Of a DNA stretch of 64,000 bases, positions 53,729 to 63,923 are shown piece after piece. Numbering within the stretch: position 1 is the first letter of the stretch; every line of letters begins with the position of its first letter. The notes beneath the pieces are model-generated. The model saw only the letters and a list, made by a program, of their open reading frames with translations, searched no databases and had not been told where the DNA came from. A program made the translations under genes and the position numbers. The DNA comes from Paraburkholderia lycopersici (GTDB lineage Bacteria; Pseudomonadota; Gammaproteobacteria; Burkholderiales; Burkholderiaceae), in assembly GCF_900096975.1 (NCBI RefSeq), contig NZ_FMYQ01000001.1:62001-126000 (forward strand), in the 5' to 3' direction.

Positions 53729-54415
53729 ATGGCTAACCTTGCACTTTTTGATCTCGATCACACGCTGATCCCCACCGATAGCGACCACGAATGGGGCCGC
53801 TTCATGGTGAAGCTCGGCATCGTGGACGCCGAGCGCTTCGCCGAGCAGAACGACCGCTTCTACGCCGACTACAAGGCCGGCAAACTCGACATCCACGCGT
53901 ACCTCGTCGCCATGCTCACGCCGCTCGCGAAATATTCGCGCGCGCAGCTCAAGGTCTGGCACGACCAGTACATGCACGAGGTCATCAAGCCGACCATCCT
54001 GCCGTCCGCCGTGGAGCTCGTGAAAAAGCACAAGGAAGCGGGCGACCTCTGCTGCGTGGTCACGGCCACCAACGAGTTCATCACGGCGCCCATCGCCGAA
54101 GTGTTCGGCGTGGACAAGCTGATCGCCTGCGAAGTCGAAACCGTGGACGGCCATCCGGCCTCGGCCTTCACCGGCCGCCCGACGGGCACGCCGAGCTACC
54201 GCGAAGGCAAGATCGTGCGCGTCGAGCAATGGCTCGCCTCGCTCGGCAAGCACTGGTCGGACTTCGAGCACAGCTACTTCTACAGCGACTCGCACAACGA
54301 CATTCCGCTGCTCGAAAAAGTCACCGACCCGATCGCCACCAACCCCGACGACACCCTGCGCGCTCGCGCGCAACAAGCGGGCTGGCGCATTCTCAATTTG
54401 TTCCAAGCCCAGTGA
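53729..54415 (+). CDS. HAD-IB family hydrolase (SerB-like phosphatase)
   Basis: 228 residues. HAD motif I is LALFDLDHTLIPTDSDHEWG, with nucleophile Asp8 and Asp10; motif II is CVVTATNEFIT; motif III/IV is SYFYSDSHNDIPLLEKVTDP. The cap between motifs is the all-helical IB type, found in phosphoserine phosphatases and in CicA-like proteins; in Burkholderia it precedes pcnB. The substrate is not proven. Its TGA overlaps the pcnB GTG by two bases (GTGA), so both are translationally coupled. Confidence 0.92.
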   Translation: MANLALFDLDHTLIPTDSDHEWGRFMVKLGIVDAERFAEQNDRFYADYKAGKLDIHAYLVAMLTPLAKYSRAQLKVWHDQYMHEVIKPTILPSAVELVKKHKEAGDLCCVVTATNEFITAPIAEVFGVDKLIACEVETVDGHPASAFTGRPTGTPSYREGKIVRVEQWLASLGKHWSDFEHSYFYSDSHNDIPLLEKVTDPIATNPDDTLRARAQQAGWRILNLFQAQ

Positions 54416-56085
54416 TCAAGAAATTCATCCGCAAGCTGTTCGGCCAGAATGACGCCGCAGCGGCGCAAGACACCGAAACCCCGGCAGCCGGACACGCGAG
54501 CCGCCCGAACCACGATCCGGCCTCGCCCGAAGGCGCCGCCGCCGTCGCCGGCAGCGCCCGCGCACGCCGCAAACCGGCCGGCGCGCCAAAAACGTCCAGG
54601 CCGCGTGCGGCCAGGGGCGCGCCCGATCCGGTCACACCCGTCATCCTGTCCGCCGACGTCCACGGCATTGATCCCGCGCTCATCTCGCGCAACGCCGTGC
54701 GCGTGACCGAAGGCCTGCAACAGGCAGGCTTTCGCGCGTTCATCGTGGGCGGCGCGGTGCGCGATCTGCTGCTCGGCATCGCGCCCAAGGACTTCGACGT
54801 CGCCACCGACGCCACGCCCGACCAGGTGCAGAAGCTGTTCCGCCGCGCGCGCATCATCGGCCGGCGCTTCCAGATCGTGCACGTGCAGTTCGGCCAGGAA
54901 ATCATCGAGGTTTCGACGTTCCGCGCGCTGATGGACGCCCCGCCCGCCGACACCGACACCGACACCGGCGCCGAAGCGCCGCCGCCAGCGCCTGCGAGGC
55001 GCATGCGCCGCGACGAGCTCGACCGCAAGACGCACGCCGTCGATGCGAGCGGCCGCGTGCTGCGCGACAACGTCTGGGGCGAGCAGCACGAAGACGCCAC
55101 GCGCCGCGACTTCACGATCAACGCGATGTACTACGACCCGGCCACGCAGACCGTGCTCGACTATCACAACGGGATGGCCGACATGCGCGCGCGCCTGTTG
55201 CGCATGATCGGCGACCCGGCCACGCGCTACCGCGAAGACCCGGTGCGCATGATGCGCGTGGTGCGCTTCGCGGCGAAGCTCGACTTCGAGATCGAGGAGC
55301 ACACGCGCGAGCCGATCCAGAAGCTCGCCGATCTCATCAACAACGTGCCCGCCGCGCGTCTCTTTGACGAAATGCTCAAGCTGCTGCTCTCGGGCCACGC
55401 GCTCGAGTGCCTGAAGTGGCTGCGCAAGGAAGGGCTGCATCACGGTCTGCTGCCGCTGCTCGACGTGATCCTCGAGCAGCCGCACGGCGAGCGCTTCATC
55501 TCGCTCGCGCTCTCGAACACCGACGCGCGAGTGCGCGCGGGCAAGCCGGTGTCGCCGGGCTTCCTGTTCGCCACGCTGCTGTGGCACGACGTGCAGCAGC
55601 GCTGGCAGCAGTACACGGCCGAGGGCGAATTCCCGGTGCCGGCGCAGCATCGCGCGATGGACGACGTGATCGACGCGCAAACGGAGAAGCTCGCGATCCA
55701 TCGCCGCTACTCGTCGGACATGCGCGAGATCTGGGGCCTGCAACTGCGCCTCGAAAAACGCGGCCGCGGCGCGATCAAGCTGCTGGAACACCAAAGATTT
55801 AGAGCAGCGTATGATTTCCTCCTGCTGCGCTGCGAGTCGGGCGAGCTCGACGCCGAAGTCGGCCAGTGGTGGACGGACTTCATCGAAGGCGACGGCGCCG
55901 AGCGCGAGACCCTGCTCTCGCAGGGCGGCAAGGAGCGCTCGCCGCGCAAGCGCCGCCGTCGCGGCGGCGCGAAGAGCCGCAAAACGGGTGAAGGCGCGGC
56001 CGCGCCGGAGGACGGCGCAGATGGGGACACGCACGAAGCGAGCCGTGCAGACCGTGGCGGCCAAGCCGGTCCGCACGAGGACTGA
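54412..56085 (+). CDS. pcnB: Poly(A) polymerase I
   Basis: 557 residues, starting with GTG 54412 overlapping the upstream stop. PcnB adds poly(A) tails to RNA and speeds decay. After a basic, disordered lead of about 75 residues comes the class II nucleotidyltransferase head (FRAFIVGGAVRDLLLG at 107-122, PKDFDVATDATPDQV with the catalytic Asp pair 127/129), the third acid region STFRALM, then DATRRDFTINAMYYDP and the RMIGDPATRYREDPVRMMRV segment. The final 70 residues are Arg/Lys-rich (SPRKRRRRGGAKSRK). It could be a tRNA nucleotidyltransferase by fold, but length and basic tail favour PcnB. Confidence 0.94.
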   Translation: MIKKFIRKLFGQNDAAAAQDTETPAAGHASRPNHDPASPEGAAAVAGSARARRKPAGAPKTSRPRAARGAPDPVTPVILSADVHGIDPALISRNAVRVTEGLQQAGFRAFIVGGAVRDLLLGIAPKDFDVATDATPDQVQKLFRRARIIGRRFQIVHVQFGQEIIEVSTFRALMDAPPADTDTDTGAEAPPPAPARRMRRDELDRKTHAVDASGRVLRDNVWGEQHEDATRRDFTINAMYYDPATQTVLDYHNGMADMRARLLRMIGDPATRYREDPVRMMRVVRFAAKLDFEIEEHTREPIQKLADLINNVPAARLFDEMLKLLLSGHALECLKWLRKEGLHHGLLPLLDVILEQPHGERFISLALSNTDARVRAGKPVSPGFLFATLLWHDVQQRWQQYTAEGEFPVPAQHRAMDDVIDAQTEKLAIHRRYSSDMREIWGLQLRLEKRGRGAIKLLEHQRFRAAYDFLLLRCESGELDAEVGQWWTDFIEGDGAERETLLSQGGKERSPRKRRRRGGAKSRKTGEGAAAPEDGADGDTHEASRADRGGQAGPHED

Positions 56086-56156
56086 CGCCGTGTGCGCCGC
56101 GGAAAGCCGCGGCGCACACGTGTCGAACCGCAACGAAAGTCGCAGGAAGTGAAGCC

Positions 56157-56696
56157 ATGACGGTTGCCTGGCTGGGAATCGGCGCGAATCTGGGGGATGC
56201 GCGCCAGACCCTCAAAGACGCGGTGGTGTGCCTTGCACAGCAGCACACGCTCACCGTGGTCGCGAAATCGAGTCTGTACCGCACCGCGCCCATCGACGCG
56301 GGCGGCGACGACTACTACAACTGCGTCGTGAAACTCGAGACCGGTCTCGACGTCCACGCGCTGCTCGGCCTGTGCCAGCGCGTCGAGCATCACTTCGGCC
56401 GGGAGCGTCCCTTTTGCAACGCGCCTCGCACGCTCGACATCGACATCCTGCTCTACGGCGACGCCATCATCGAGGAACCCGAGCTCGTCGTGCCGCATCC
56501 GCGCATGAGGGTCCGCGCGTTCGCGCTCGTACCGCTCGTCGAAATCGATCCCGAACTCGTGATTCCGGGCCACGGCCCCGCCAGCGCGTTCCTCGCCGCC
56601 GTGGCCGACCAGCGCATCGAGAAGGTCAAGCCGTTGTGCCAATGCCTCGGCATCGCGCCCGCGCCGGATATGCCTGACTCGGGCAACTGCCGATGA
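56157..56696 (+). CDS. folK: 2-amino-4-hydroxy-6-hydroxymethyldihydropteridine pyrophosphokinase
   Basis: 179 residues. HPPK activates the pterin for dihydropteroate synthesis in the folate pathway. Conserved: TVAWLGIGANLGDARQTLKD, SSLYRTAPI, YYNCVVKLETGLDVHALL, HHFGRERPF, APRTLDIDILLYGDAIIEEP and VPHPRMRVRAFALVPLVEI. The metal-binding DIDIL acids are present. The loop before PRTLD reads PFCNA where many have a Trp or Gly; minor. Its stop overlaps the ATG of the kinase gene (ATGA). Confidence 0.97.
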   Translation: MTVAWLGIGANLGDARQTLKDAVVCLAQQHTLTVVAKSSLYRTAPIDAGGDDYYNCVVKLETGLDVHALLGLCQRVEHHFGRERPFCNAPRTLDIDILLYGDAIIEEPELVVPHPRMRVRAFALVPLVEIDPELVIPGHGPASAFLAAVADQRIEKVKPLCQCLGIAPAPDMPDSGNCR

Positions 56697-57382
56697 GCGC
56701 GACACCGCTGCCCGTCGTCAGCGCGCGCGCCACGCGGCCCGCGCTGCAGTACATCGTGATCGAAGGGCCGATCGGCGCGGGCAAGTCCGCGCTCGCCACG
56801 CGTCTCGCCGAACGCTGGTCGATGCAGACGCTGTTCGAATCGAACGCCGACAATCCGTTTCTGGAGCGCGTCTATCGCGATGCCGCGCCTTCCCCGCATG
56901 CGCTCGCGGCGCAGTTGCACATCGCGCTGCAGCGCGAGCAGCTTTCGCGCGAAGTGGCCGCGCGCCGCGCGGCCGGCGTCCCGCTCGTGACCAACTTCCT
57001 TGCCGAGCGCAACGATCTGTTCGCGCGCCTCACGCTCGCCGAAGACGAATTGCCGCTCTACCGCGCGCTCGCCTCGCGCCTCGTCGCCAGCGCCCCGGCG
57101 CCCGACCTCGTCGTCTATCTGCAGGCGAGCCCCGAGGCGCTCTACGCGCGCATCCGGAAGCGCGCGGTGCCGCGCGAGCTGCACATCTCGGACGCGTTCC
57201 TGCGAACGCTCTGCGACAGCTACAACGATTTTTTTTATCATTACGACCGCGCGCCGGTGCTGACCGTCGGCGCGGAGCATCTGGACCTGCCCGATTCCGA
57301 CGCGGACCTTGCGCTCGTCGCCGAACGTATCGAGACGATGCGCGGCCGCAAAGAGTCCTTCGTCAAAGGCACGTCGCTCTAG
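56693..57382 (+). CDS. Deoxynucleoside kinase family protein
   Basis: 229 residues. The P-loop YIVIEGPIGAGKSALATRLA (Lys31) and the dNK-type helices FESNADNPFLERVYRD and LQREQLSREV are clear. Family kinases phosphorylate deoxyadenosine or deoxycytidine. Where relatives usually have an Asp-Tyr/Phe...Lys or ERS-type substrate motif, this protein has VTNFLAERNDLFARLTL (about 99-115): Asn stands in for Asp. The LID RIRKRAVPRELHI supplies arginines. Activity is therefore likely but specificity uncertain. Coupled to folK and followed by panB, so part of a folate-pantothenate gene group. Confidence 0.85.
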   Translation: MSATPLPVVSARATRPALQYIVIEGPIGAGKSALATRLAERWSMQTLFESNADNPFLERVYRDAAPSPHALAAQLHIALQREQLSREVAARRAAGVPLVTNFLAERNDLFARLTLAEDELPLYRALASRLVASAPAPDLVVYLQASPEALYARIRKRAVPRELHISDAFLRTLCDSYNDFFYHYDRAPVLTVGAEHLDLPDSDADLALVAERIETMRGRKESFVKGTSL

Positions 57383-57448
57383 TCGTCGCACCGGCGCGGC
57401 AAGGCGGCGCGGCCCCTCCCGTTTTTCCTTCTCCCAACGGATTCCCCC

Positions 57449-58264
57449 ATGGCTTACCTGCAGGAAACGAACCGCAGCGCGGTCACCGTGCCCAAACTCC
57501 AGGCGATGCGCGACGCTGGCGAACGCATCGCGATGCTGACCTGCTACGACGCGAGCTTCTCGGCGCTGTGCGACCGCGCGGGCGTCGATACGGTGCTGAT
57601 CGGCGACTCGCTCGGCAACGTGCTCCAGGGCCACACGACGACGCTGCCGGTGACCATCGACGATATCGCCTACCACACGGCATGCGTCGCGCGCGCGCAG
57701 ACCCGGGCCCTGATCGTCGCCGATTTGCCGTTCGGCACGTTCGGCACGCCAGAAGACGCCTTCGCAAACTCGGTGAAGCTCATGCGCGCCGGCGCGCAGA
57801 TGGTGAAGATCGAAGGCGGCGAATGGCTCGCGCCGACGGTGAAGCGGCTCGTGGAGCGCGCCGTGCCCGTGTGCGCGCATATCGGCCTCACGCCGCAGTC
57901 GGTGCATGCGTTCGGCGGCTTCAAGGTGCAGGGCAAGAGCGACGCGGCCGCCACGCAGCTCGTTCGCGACGCGCTCGCGCTTCAGGACGCGGGCGCGCAG
58001 CTCATCGTGATCGAGGCCGTGCCCGCGGCGCTCGGCACGGAAGTCACGAAGCAGTTGCGCATTCCGACCATCGGCATCGGCGCGGGCGTGGACTGCTCGG
58101 GCCAGGTGCTCGTGCTGCACGACATGCTCGGCATTTTCCCCGGCAAGCGGCCGCGTTTCGTGAAGGACTTCATGGCAGGCCAGCCCGACATCGAATCGGC
58201 CGTGCGCGCATATGTGCAGGCCGTGAAGGAAGGCACGTTCCCGGGACCCGAGCACGTGTTCTGA
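57449..58264 (+). CDS. panB: 3-methyl-2-oxobutanoate hydroxymethyltransferase
   Basis: 271 residues, normal length. PanB makes ketopantoate from alpha-ketoisovalerate and methylene-tetrahydrofolate, the first step of pantothenate synthesis. Conserved: [85 protein letters not shown] and [19 protein letters not shown]. Last gene of this run; a strong terminator follows. Confidence 0.98.
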   Translation: MAYLQETNRSAVTVPKLQAMRDAGERIAMLTCYDASFSALCDRAGVDTVLIGDSLGNVLQGHTTTLPVTIDDIAYHTACVARAQTRALIVADLPFGTFGTPEDAFANSVKLMRAGAQMVKIEGGEWLAPTVKRLVERAVPVCAHIGLTPQSVHAFGGFKVQGKSDAAATQLVRDALALQDAGAQLIVIEAVPAALGTEVTKQLRIPTIGIGAGVDCSGQVLVLHDMLGIFPGKRPRFVKDFMAGQPDIESAVRAYVQAVKEGTFPGPEHVF

Positions 58265-58313
58265 GCCGGCGACCCGATCGGCGGCTGGACCCGTAATCCG
58301 CAGAACGAACGAA

Positions 58314-58341
58314 GCGCTCCCGTGGGAGCGCGCTTTTTTTT
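58314..58341 (+). terminator. Rho-independent terminator after panB
   Basis: GCGCTCC (58314-58320) and GGAGCGC (58325-58331) form a 7-bp stem with a 4-base loop, followed by a run of eight T (58334-58341). Confidence 0.9.
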
Positions 58342-58382
58342 GCCGGGCCTTCCAGGCAATGCGTTGATGCGTTACGGCTGCG

Positions 58383-60302
58383 TCATCGAACGAGGCGTGC
58401 CGGGACCGCGCCGCGCAGGGCATTGGTGACGAGCAAGGCTTCGGCGGCAAGCGCGTCGGCGCGCGTGAGCACGCGCTCCTTCGCACCGAACGATGCGTCG
58501 TCGAGCAGCACGCCGCGCATCACGCCCGGCAGCACGCCCGACGCGAGCGGCGGCGTCCACCACGCACCGTCGATCTTCACGAACACGTTCGAGCGGCCGC
58601 CTTCGGTCAGCTCGCCGCGCTCGTTGAAGAACAGCATGTCGAAGGCGCCCAGCGCTTCGGCCTCGCGCCAGGCGCGATCGAATTCGGCGCGGCGCGTGGT
58701 CTTGCATAGCAGCAGCGCGTCGGCGGACGCGACAGGCGGCAAGCCGCGATCCGCTGCGAGCAGCACGTTCACCGTGTCGTGCGCGAGCGGCGCAAGCGGC
58801 GCGCTGCCGAGCGTTGCCGCACCGCTCTTGCCGAGCGCAAGGCGCAGCCGGTGTGGCGCGTCGTCGTCCGCGAACGCGGCGCAGGTTTCGTCGATGCGCG
58901 CACGCAATGCCGCTACGTCGCATGGGAAACCGAGCCACGCCGCGCTCGCCGCGAGCCGCGCGAGATGGCGTTCGACGTGGCGCACGCCTTGCGCGCGCGT
59001 TGCATACATGGTTTCGAAGCATTCGATGCCCGGATCGGCGTCGGTCAGAAAACGGGCCTTCAGTCGGCACTCCTCGTATTCGTCGGCGGCCACGCTGTCG
59101 AGCACGATGCCCGCGCCCACTCCCATCTCGCCACGGCGCGCGGAGCCGGCGGCAGACGCTTCGAGAGTGAGCGTGCGGATCACGACCGAAAGGCAGAAGT
59201 CGCCGCAAGCGTCACCATGCTCCGGGGCGTCGAGCCAGCCGATCGTCCCCGTGTAAAGCCCGCGCGGCGCATGTTCGAGCGTTTCGATCAGCTCCATCGT
59301 CCGATGCTTGGGCGCGCCCGTGATCGAGCCGCACGGAAAGAGCGCGCGCATGGCGTCGGCGAACGTCGTGCCGTCGCGCAGCGTCGCCTCGACGGTCGAC
59401 GTCATCTGCCAGACCGACGCGTACGGTTCCACGCTGAAGAGCGCCGGCACGCGCACCGAGCCCGTCTGCGCCACGCGCGAGAGGTCGTTGCGCAGCAGGT
59501 CGACGATCATCACGTTCTCGGCGCGGTTCTTGGGATCGTTCGCGAGAAAATGCGCGGCGGCCGCGTCCTCGTCGGCGTTCGCCGCGCGCGCGGCCGTGCC
59601 CTTCATGGGTTTCGCGCGCAACGTTCGCCCGTGCTTCTCGACGAACAGTTCCGGCGAGCACGACAGCACCCAGCGGTCGTGGGGCAACGCAATCAGCGCG
59701 CCGTAACGCACGCGCTGACGCTCGCGCAGACGGCGGTAAAGCGCAAGCGGCGAGCCGAACGCCTCGAAGCCGAGCCGGTACGTATAGTTGATCTGATACG
59801 ACTCGCCCGCGCGCAATGCGTCCTGCACGGCAGCGATGTCGCGCTCGAAGCGCTCGCGATCGACACCGATCGTCACGCCCGCCACGCCCGCTGGCGCCGG
59901 CGCCGGCGCTGCATAGTCCGCTTCACGGCCCGGTTCATTGCCCGCTTCGCAGCCCTCCTGCGCGGCGAGCCATGCATCGGCTTCTGCGCGCGAGAGCTTT
60001 TCGCAGCGTTCGAACAATAAAAAACGCAGCGCGGCGTGGCCGTGCTGCGTCTGGATGGACGAGGGCGTGTCGTGCTTCGCGAATTCGAGCACGCGTCCGA
60101 ACTCGTAGTCGCCGATCACGAGTGACTCGCGGCCCGCGCGCAGTTCGGCGTTTACTTGCGCGCACACCGCGTCGAGGTCCGCCGCGCGCCCGCATGCGAT
60201 CTCGCGCACGAACCCCGTATAAAGGCGGCTCGAACGGCTGGCCGCCGTCGAGTCGCCGTCGTCGAGCAGCGCGAAGACCACGCCGCCAGGATTGACTGCC
60301 AT
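58383..60302 (-). CDS. pabB: Bifunctional aminodeoxychorismate synthase component I / 4-amino-4-deoxychorismate lyase
   Basis: 639 residues, a PabB-PabC fusion. Residues about 1-390 form the chorismate-utilising domain: IDVDRERF-like opening (IGVDRERFERDIAAVQDALR), SPELFVEKHGRTLRAKPMKG (PMKGT at 232-236; Lys234 is the ADC synthase lysine), NRAENVMIVDLLRNDLSRVA and FPCGSITGAPKHRTMELIET. From about 395 the PLP fold-type IV lyase follows: ECFETMYATRAQGVRHVERH, LARLAASAAWLG, FFNERGELTEGGRSNVFVKI. Together they turn chorismate into p-aminobenzoate with glutamine amidotransferase help (PabA not in the window). 44 bases after dnaJ on the same strand. Confidence 0.95.
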   Translation of the reverse strand: MAVNPGGVVFALLDDGDSTAASRSSRLYTGFVREIACGRAADLDAVCAQVNAELRAGRESLVIGDYEFGRVLEFAKHDTPSSIQTQHGHAALRFLLFERCEKLSRAEADAWLAAQEGCEAGNEPGREADYAAPAPAPAGVAGVTIGVDRERFERDIAAVQDALRAGESYQINYTYRLGFEAFGSPLALYRRLRERQRVRYGALIALPHDRWVLSCSPELFVEKHGRTLRAKPMKGTAARAANADEDAAAAHFLANDPKNRAENVMIVDLLRNDLSRVAQTGSVRVPALFSVEPYASVWQMTSTVEATLRDGTTFADAMRALFPCGSITGAPKHRTMELIETLEHAPRGLYTGTIGWLDAPEHGDACGDFCLSVVIRTLTLEASAAGSARRGEMGVGAGIVLDSVAADEYEECRLKARFLTDADPGIECFETMYATRAQGVRHVERHLARLAASAAWLGFPCDVAALRARIDETCAAFADDDAPHRLRLALGKSGAATLGSAPLAPLAHDTVNVLLAADRGLPPVASADALLLCKTTRRAEFDRAWREAEALGAFDMLFFNERGELTEGGRSNVFVKIDGAWWTPPLASGVLPGVMRGVLLDDASFGAKERVLTRADALAAEALLVTNALRGAVPARLVR

Positions 60303-60346
60303 TGCGTTGACTGCCTGTTACTGCATGGTGACGCCCCAAACGCGCA

Positions 60347-61480
60347 TCAGTCGAAGAAGCTCTTCACGCGGTCGAACCAGCTCTTGCTCTGCGGGCTGTG
60401 GCGCGAACCGCCTTCCACGAGCGACTTCTCGAACTGCTGGAGCAGTTCGCGCTGCTGATCGGTGAGCTTGACCGGCGTTTCCACCTGCACGTGCACATAC
60501 AGATCGCCGGCGATGCTCGAACGCAGGCCCTTGATACCCTTGCCGCGCAGGCGGAACGTCTTGCCCGACTGCGTGCCCTCGGGCACGGTGAAGGTCGCGC
60601 GGCCCGCGAGCGTCGGCACTTCGATCTCGCCGCCGAGCGCCGCCGTGGTGAACGGAATCGGCATCTGGCAGTGGAGGTCGTCGCCATCGCGCTCGAACAC
60701 CGCGTGCTGCTTGATGTGGATCTCGACGTAGAGATCGCCCGACGGTCCGCCGTTGATGCCCGGCTCGCCGTTGCCTGCCGACCGGATGCGCATGCCGTCG
60801 TCGATGCCGGCCGGAATCTTCACTTCGAGCGTCTTGGTTTCCTTCACCTTGCCCGCGCCGTGGCAGTTCGTGCAGGGCTCGGGAATCCAGGACCCCGTGC
60901 CGTGGCACTTCGGGCAGGTCTGCTGGATGCTGAAGAAGCCCTGCGACATGCGCACCGAACCGGAGCCATGGCAGGTCGGGCAGGTTTCGGGCTTGGTGCC
61001 GGGCTTCGCGCCCGAGCCGTGACAGACCTCGCAGCTGCTCCAGCCCGGCACGCGAATCTGCGTCTCGTAGCCGTGCGCCGCCTGTTCCAGCGTGATTTCC
61101 ATGCTGTAGCGCAGATCGGCTCCGCGATACACCTGCGGGCCGCTGCGCGCACCGGCGCGGCCGCCCGCTGCCTGGCCGAAGATGTCGCCGAAGATGTCGC
61201 CGAAAGCATCCGCGAAACCGCCGAAGCCCTGCGCGCCGGCGCCGCCCATGTTGGGGTCGACGCCGGCGTGGCCGTACTGGTCGTAAGCCGCGCGCTTTTG
61301 CGAGTCCGACAGCATCTCGTAGGCCTCTTTGACCTCCTTGAAATGCTCTTCCGCATCCTTGTTGTCCGGATTGCGGTCGGGGTGGTACTTCATCGCCAGC
61401 TTGCGATACGCCTTCTTGATTTCGTCGTCGCTCGCGTTCTTCGCGACGCCCAGAACCTCGTAGTAATCCCGTTTCGCCAT
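60347..61480 (-). CDS. dnaJ: Chaperone protein DnaJ
   Basis: 377 residues, standard DnaJ. J-domain with the HPD motif at 33-35 ([10 protein letters not shown]), a Gly/Phe region with [20 protein letters not shown], four CXXCXGXG zinc motifs ([48 protein letters not shown]) and the two C-terminal barrel domains. It loads substrates on DnaK and stimulates its ATPase. The order grpE-dnaK-dnaJ on the minus strand is the usual one in beta-proteobacteria. Confidence 0.99.
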   Translation of the reverse strand: MAKRDYYEVLGVAKNASDDEIKKAYRKLAMKYHPDRNPDNKDAEEHFKEVKEAYEMLSDSQKRAAYDQYGHAGVDPNMGGAGAQGFGGFADAFGDIFGDIFGQAAGGRAGARSGPQVYRGADLRYSMEITLEQAAHGYETQIRVPGWSSCEVCHGSGAKPGTKPETCPTCHGSGSVRMSQGFFSIQQTCPKCHGTGSWIPEPCTNCHGAGKVKETKTLEVKIPAGIDDGMRIRSAGNGEPGINGGPSGDLYVEIHIKQHAVFERDGDDLHCQMPIPFTTAALGGEIEVPTLAGRATFTVPEGTQSGKTFRLRGKGIKGLRSSIAGDLYVHVQVETPVKLTDQQRELLQQFEKSLVEGGSRHSPQSKSWFDRVKSFFD

Positions 61481-61760
61481 ATCGGTTCAACGCCGGCTAG
61501 CGCCTCGCGGCGCGCGCCGGCTCCTCTTGAATGCTGGATCTCGTGACCCGTTTGCCGTTCCTTCGAACATCCGCACGGGCGTTGTCACGCCGCGTCGGCC
61601 CCTGAAAGAGAACGGCCTCCATAAAACAAATGTGCCCGGAGAGCCGAACGGCTCGCCAGGCGCTGCAATGCTGACACGCATCGTAACCGATGCGGCCGCT
61701 TTCGTTGCGTCACGACCGTCCGCCGATCAGGCAGAACGGTCGTGACCGCCACGAACCGAC
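61481..61760. other. dnaK-dnaJ intergenic region
   Basis: 280 bases, no gene. Contains the 11-bp inverted repeat listed separately; dnaJ can be read through from dnaK or have its own promoter here. Confidence 0.4.
61709..61746 (-). terminator. Inverted repeat just after dnaK (attenuator or processing site)
   Basis: GTCACGACCGT (61709-61719) and ACGGTCGTGAC (61736-61746) form a perfect 11-bp stem with a 16-base loop, starting 14 bases after the dnaK stop. There is no U run, so it may only lower transcription into dnaJ or stabilise the dnaK message, as seen in other dnaK operons. Confidence 0.55.
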
Positions 61761-63716
61761 TTAGTCCTTCTTGACTTCCTTGAACTCGGCGTCGACCACG
61801 TCGTCGGCGTTGTTCTGCGCGCCCTGCTCCGCGCCTGCACCCGCGGCGCCCGCGCCGGCTGCACCCGCCGCGCCTGCCTGCTGTGCCTGCATGTCGGCGT
61901 ACATCTTCTCGCCGAGCTTCTGCGAAGCGGCGGACAGCGCCTCGACCTTCGCCTCGATCTCGGCCTTGTCGGCCGACGTGCTCTTCAGCGTTTCTTCGAG
62001 GTCCTTCAGCGCGGCTTCGATCTTTTCCTTTTCGGAGGCGTCGACCTTGTCGCCGTACTCGGCCACGGCCTTCTTCGTGCTGTGAACCAGCGCGTCGCCC
62101 TGGTTGCGCGCGTCGGCCAGCTCACGCAGACGGTGATCTTCTTCCGCGTTCGCTTCGGCGTCCTTCACCATCTTCTCGATTTCGGCTTCCGAAAGACCCG
62201 AGTTCGCCTTGATGGTGATCTTGTTTTCCTTGCCGGTCGCCTTGTCCTTCGCGCCCACGTGCAGGATGCCGTTCGCGTCGATGTCGAAGGTCACTTCGAT
62301 CTGCGGCGTGCCGCGCGGTGCGGGCGGGATGCCTTCGAGGTTGAACTCGCCCAGCAGCTTGTTGCCGGCCGCCATTTCGCGCTCGCCCTGGAACACCTTG
62401 ATCGTCACGGCGCCCTGGTTGTCGTCGGCCGTCGAGTAGACCTGCGAGTGCTTGGTCGGGATCGTGGTGTTCTTGTTGATCATCTTCGTCATCACGCCGC
62501 CGAGCGTCTCGATGCCGAGCGACAGCGGGGTCACGTCGAGCAGCAGCACGTCCTTGCGGTCGCCCGAGAGCACCTGGCCCTGGATCGCGGCGCCCACGGC
62601 CACGGCTTCGTCCGGGTTCACGTCGCGGCGCGGGTCCTTGCCGAAGAACTCCTTGACCTTCTCCTGCACCTTCGGCATACGCGTCTGGCCGCCGACGAGA
62701 ATCACGTCGTCGATGTCGCCGACCTTCACGCCCGCGTCCTTGATCGCCACGCGGCACGGCTCGATGGTGCGCTCGATCAGGTCTTCGACCAGCGCTTCCA
62801 GCTTGGCGCGCGTGATCTTGAGGTTCAAGTGCTTCGGACCCGAGGCGTCGGCCGTGATGTACGGCAGGTTGATTTCGGTCTGCTGGCCCGACGACAGTTC
62901 GATCTTGGCCTTTTCGGCGGCTTCCTTCAGGCGTTGCAGCGCGAGCACGTCCTTGCTGAGGTCGACGCCCTGCTCCTTCTTGAACTCGCCGATGATGTAA
63001 TCGATGATGCGCTGGTCGAAGTCTTCGCCGCCGAGGAACGTGTCGCCGTTGGTCGAGAGCACTTCGAACTGCATTTCGCCGTCCACGTCGGCGATCTCGA
63101 TGATCGAGATGTCGAACGTGCCGCCGCCGAGGTCGAACACGGCGATCTTGCGGTCGCCCTTTTCGGCCTTGTCGAGGCCGAACGCGAGCGCGGCCGCCGT
63201 CGGCTCGTTGATGATGCGCTTGACTTCCAGACCGGCGATGCGGCCGGCGTCCTTGGTAGCCTGGCGCTGGCTGTCGTTGAAGTACGCGGGAACCGTGATC
63301 ACGGCTTCCGTGACCGGCTCGCCGAGGTAGTCTTCAGCGGTCTTCTTCATCTTGCGCAGCACTTCGGCCGAAACCTGCGACGGCGCGAGCTTGGCGCCGT
63401 GCGCTTCGACCCACGCGTCGCCGTTGTCGTGCTTGACGATCTTGTAGGGCATCAGGCCGATGTCCTTTTGCACTTCCTTTTCGTCGAAGCGGCGACCGAT
63501 CAGTCGCTTGACCGCGTACAGCGTGTTCTTCGGGTTCGTGACCGACTGGCGCTTGGCCGGCGCGCCGACCAGCACTTCGTTGTCGTCCATGTACGCGATG
63601 ATCGACGGCGTCGTACGGGCGCCTTCGGAGTTCTCGATCACCTTGACCTGATTGCCTTCCATCAGCGCCACGCACGAGTTGGTGGTGCCGAGGTCGATAC
63701 CGATGATTTTGCCCAT
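61761..63716 (-). CDS. dnaK: Chaperone protein DnaK (Hsp70)
   Basis: 651 residues from ATG 63714-63716 ([20 protein letters not shown]). ATPase domain to about 385 with [20 protein letters not shown] and [20 protein letters not shown]; the interdomain linker [19 protein letters not shown]; substrate domain and a Gly/Ala-rich end closing in [12 protein letters not shown]. Cytoplasmic folding chaperone and regulator of the heat-shock response. A GGAG lies about 12 bases before the ATG; a longer frame upstream has no coding character. Confidence 0.99.
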   Translation of the reverse strand: MGKIIGIDLGTTNSCVALMEGNQVKVIENSEGARTTPSIIAYMDDNEVLVGAPAKRQSVTNPKNTLYAVKRLIGRRFDEKEVQKDIGLMPYKIVKHDNGDAWVEAHGAKLAPSQVSAEVLRKMKKTAEDYLGEPVTEAVITVPAYFNDSQRQATKDAGRIAGLEVKRIINEPTAAALAFGLDKAEKGDRKIAVFDLGGGTFDISIIEIADVDGEMQFEVLSTNGDTFLGGEDFDQRIIDYIIGEFKKEQGVDLSKDVLALQRLKEAAEKAKIELSSGQQTEINLPYITADASGPKHLNLKITRAKLEALVEDLIERTIEPCRVAIKDAGVKVGDIDDVILVGGQTRMPKVQEKVKEFFGKDPRRDVNPDEAVAVGAAIQGQVLSGDRKDVLLLDVTPLSLGIETLGGVMTKMINKNTTIPTKHSQVYSTADDNQGAVTIKVFQGEREMAAGNKLLGEFNLEGIPPAPRGTPQIEVTFDIDANGILHVGAKDKATGKENKITIKANSGLSEAEIEKMVKDAEANAEEDHRLRELADARNQGDALVHSTKKAVAEYGDKVDASEKEKIEAALKDLEETLKSTSADKAEIEAKVEALSAASQKLGEKMYADMQAQQAGAAGAAGAGAAGAGAEQGAQNNADDVVDAEFKEVKKD

Positions 63717-63923
63717 TTTTGTCAAATCTCCAATTTTGATCGCTGGGTGGACGCCGCTTGCGCGTTTTACGATTCGCGCGGCTGGCGCCCACTTCAATTC
63801 GGAACTGTTGCCCAAATAAGTGCCGAGACGGCGATTTCAAGGGTTCGGGCTATGCGTTCCATCATTTTTTTCAATTGCGGGGCCGCTTTGCCCATTTCGG
63901 CCGTCGCCCTGCCTGCCTTTTGC
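63717..63923. other. grpE-dnaK intergenic region
   Basis: 207 bases without a gene. It contains the probable dnaK promoter listed separately and a T-rich/A-rich patch (63,862-63,873). Confidence 0.45.
63813..63841 (-). promoter_or_regulatory. dnaK: Probable dnaK promoter, heat-shock sigma-32 type
   Basis: On the minus strand CTTGAA (63841 to 63836), the sigma-32 -35 consensus, is followed after 13-14 bases by CACTTATTT (about 63822 to 63814), a partial match to CCCCATTT. The TTGAAA / TTATTT pair could also serve sigma-70. It lies about 100 bases before dnaK. Confidence 0.45.
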
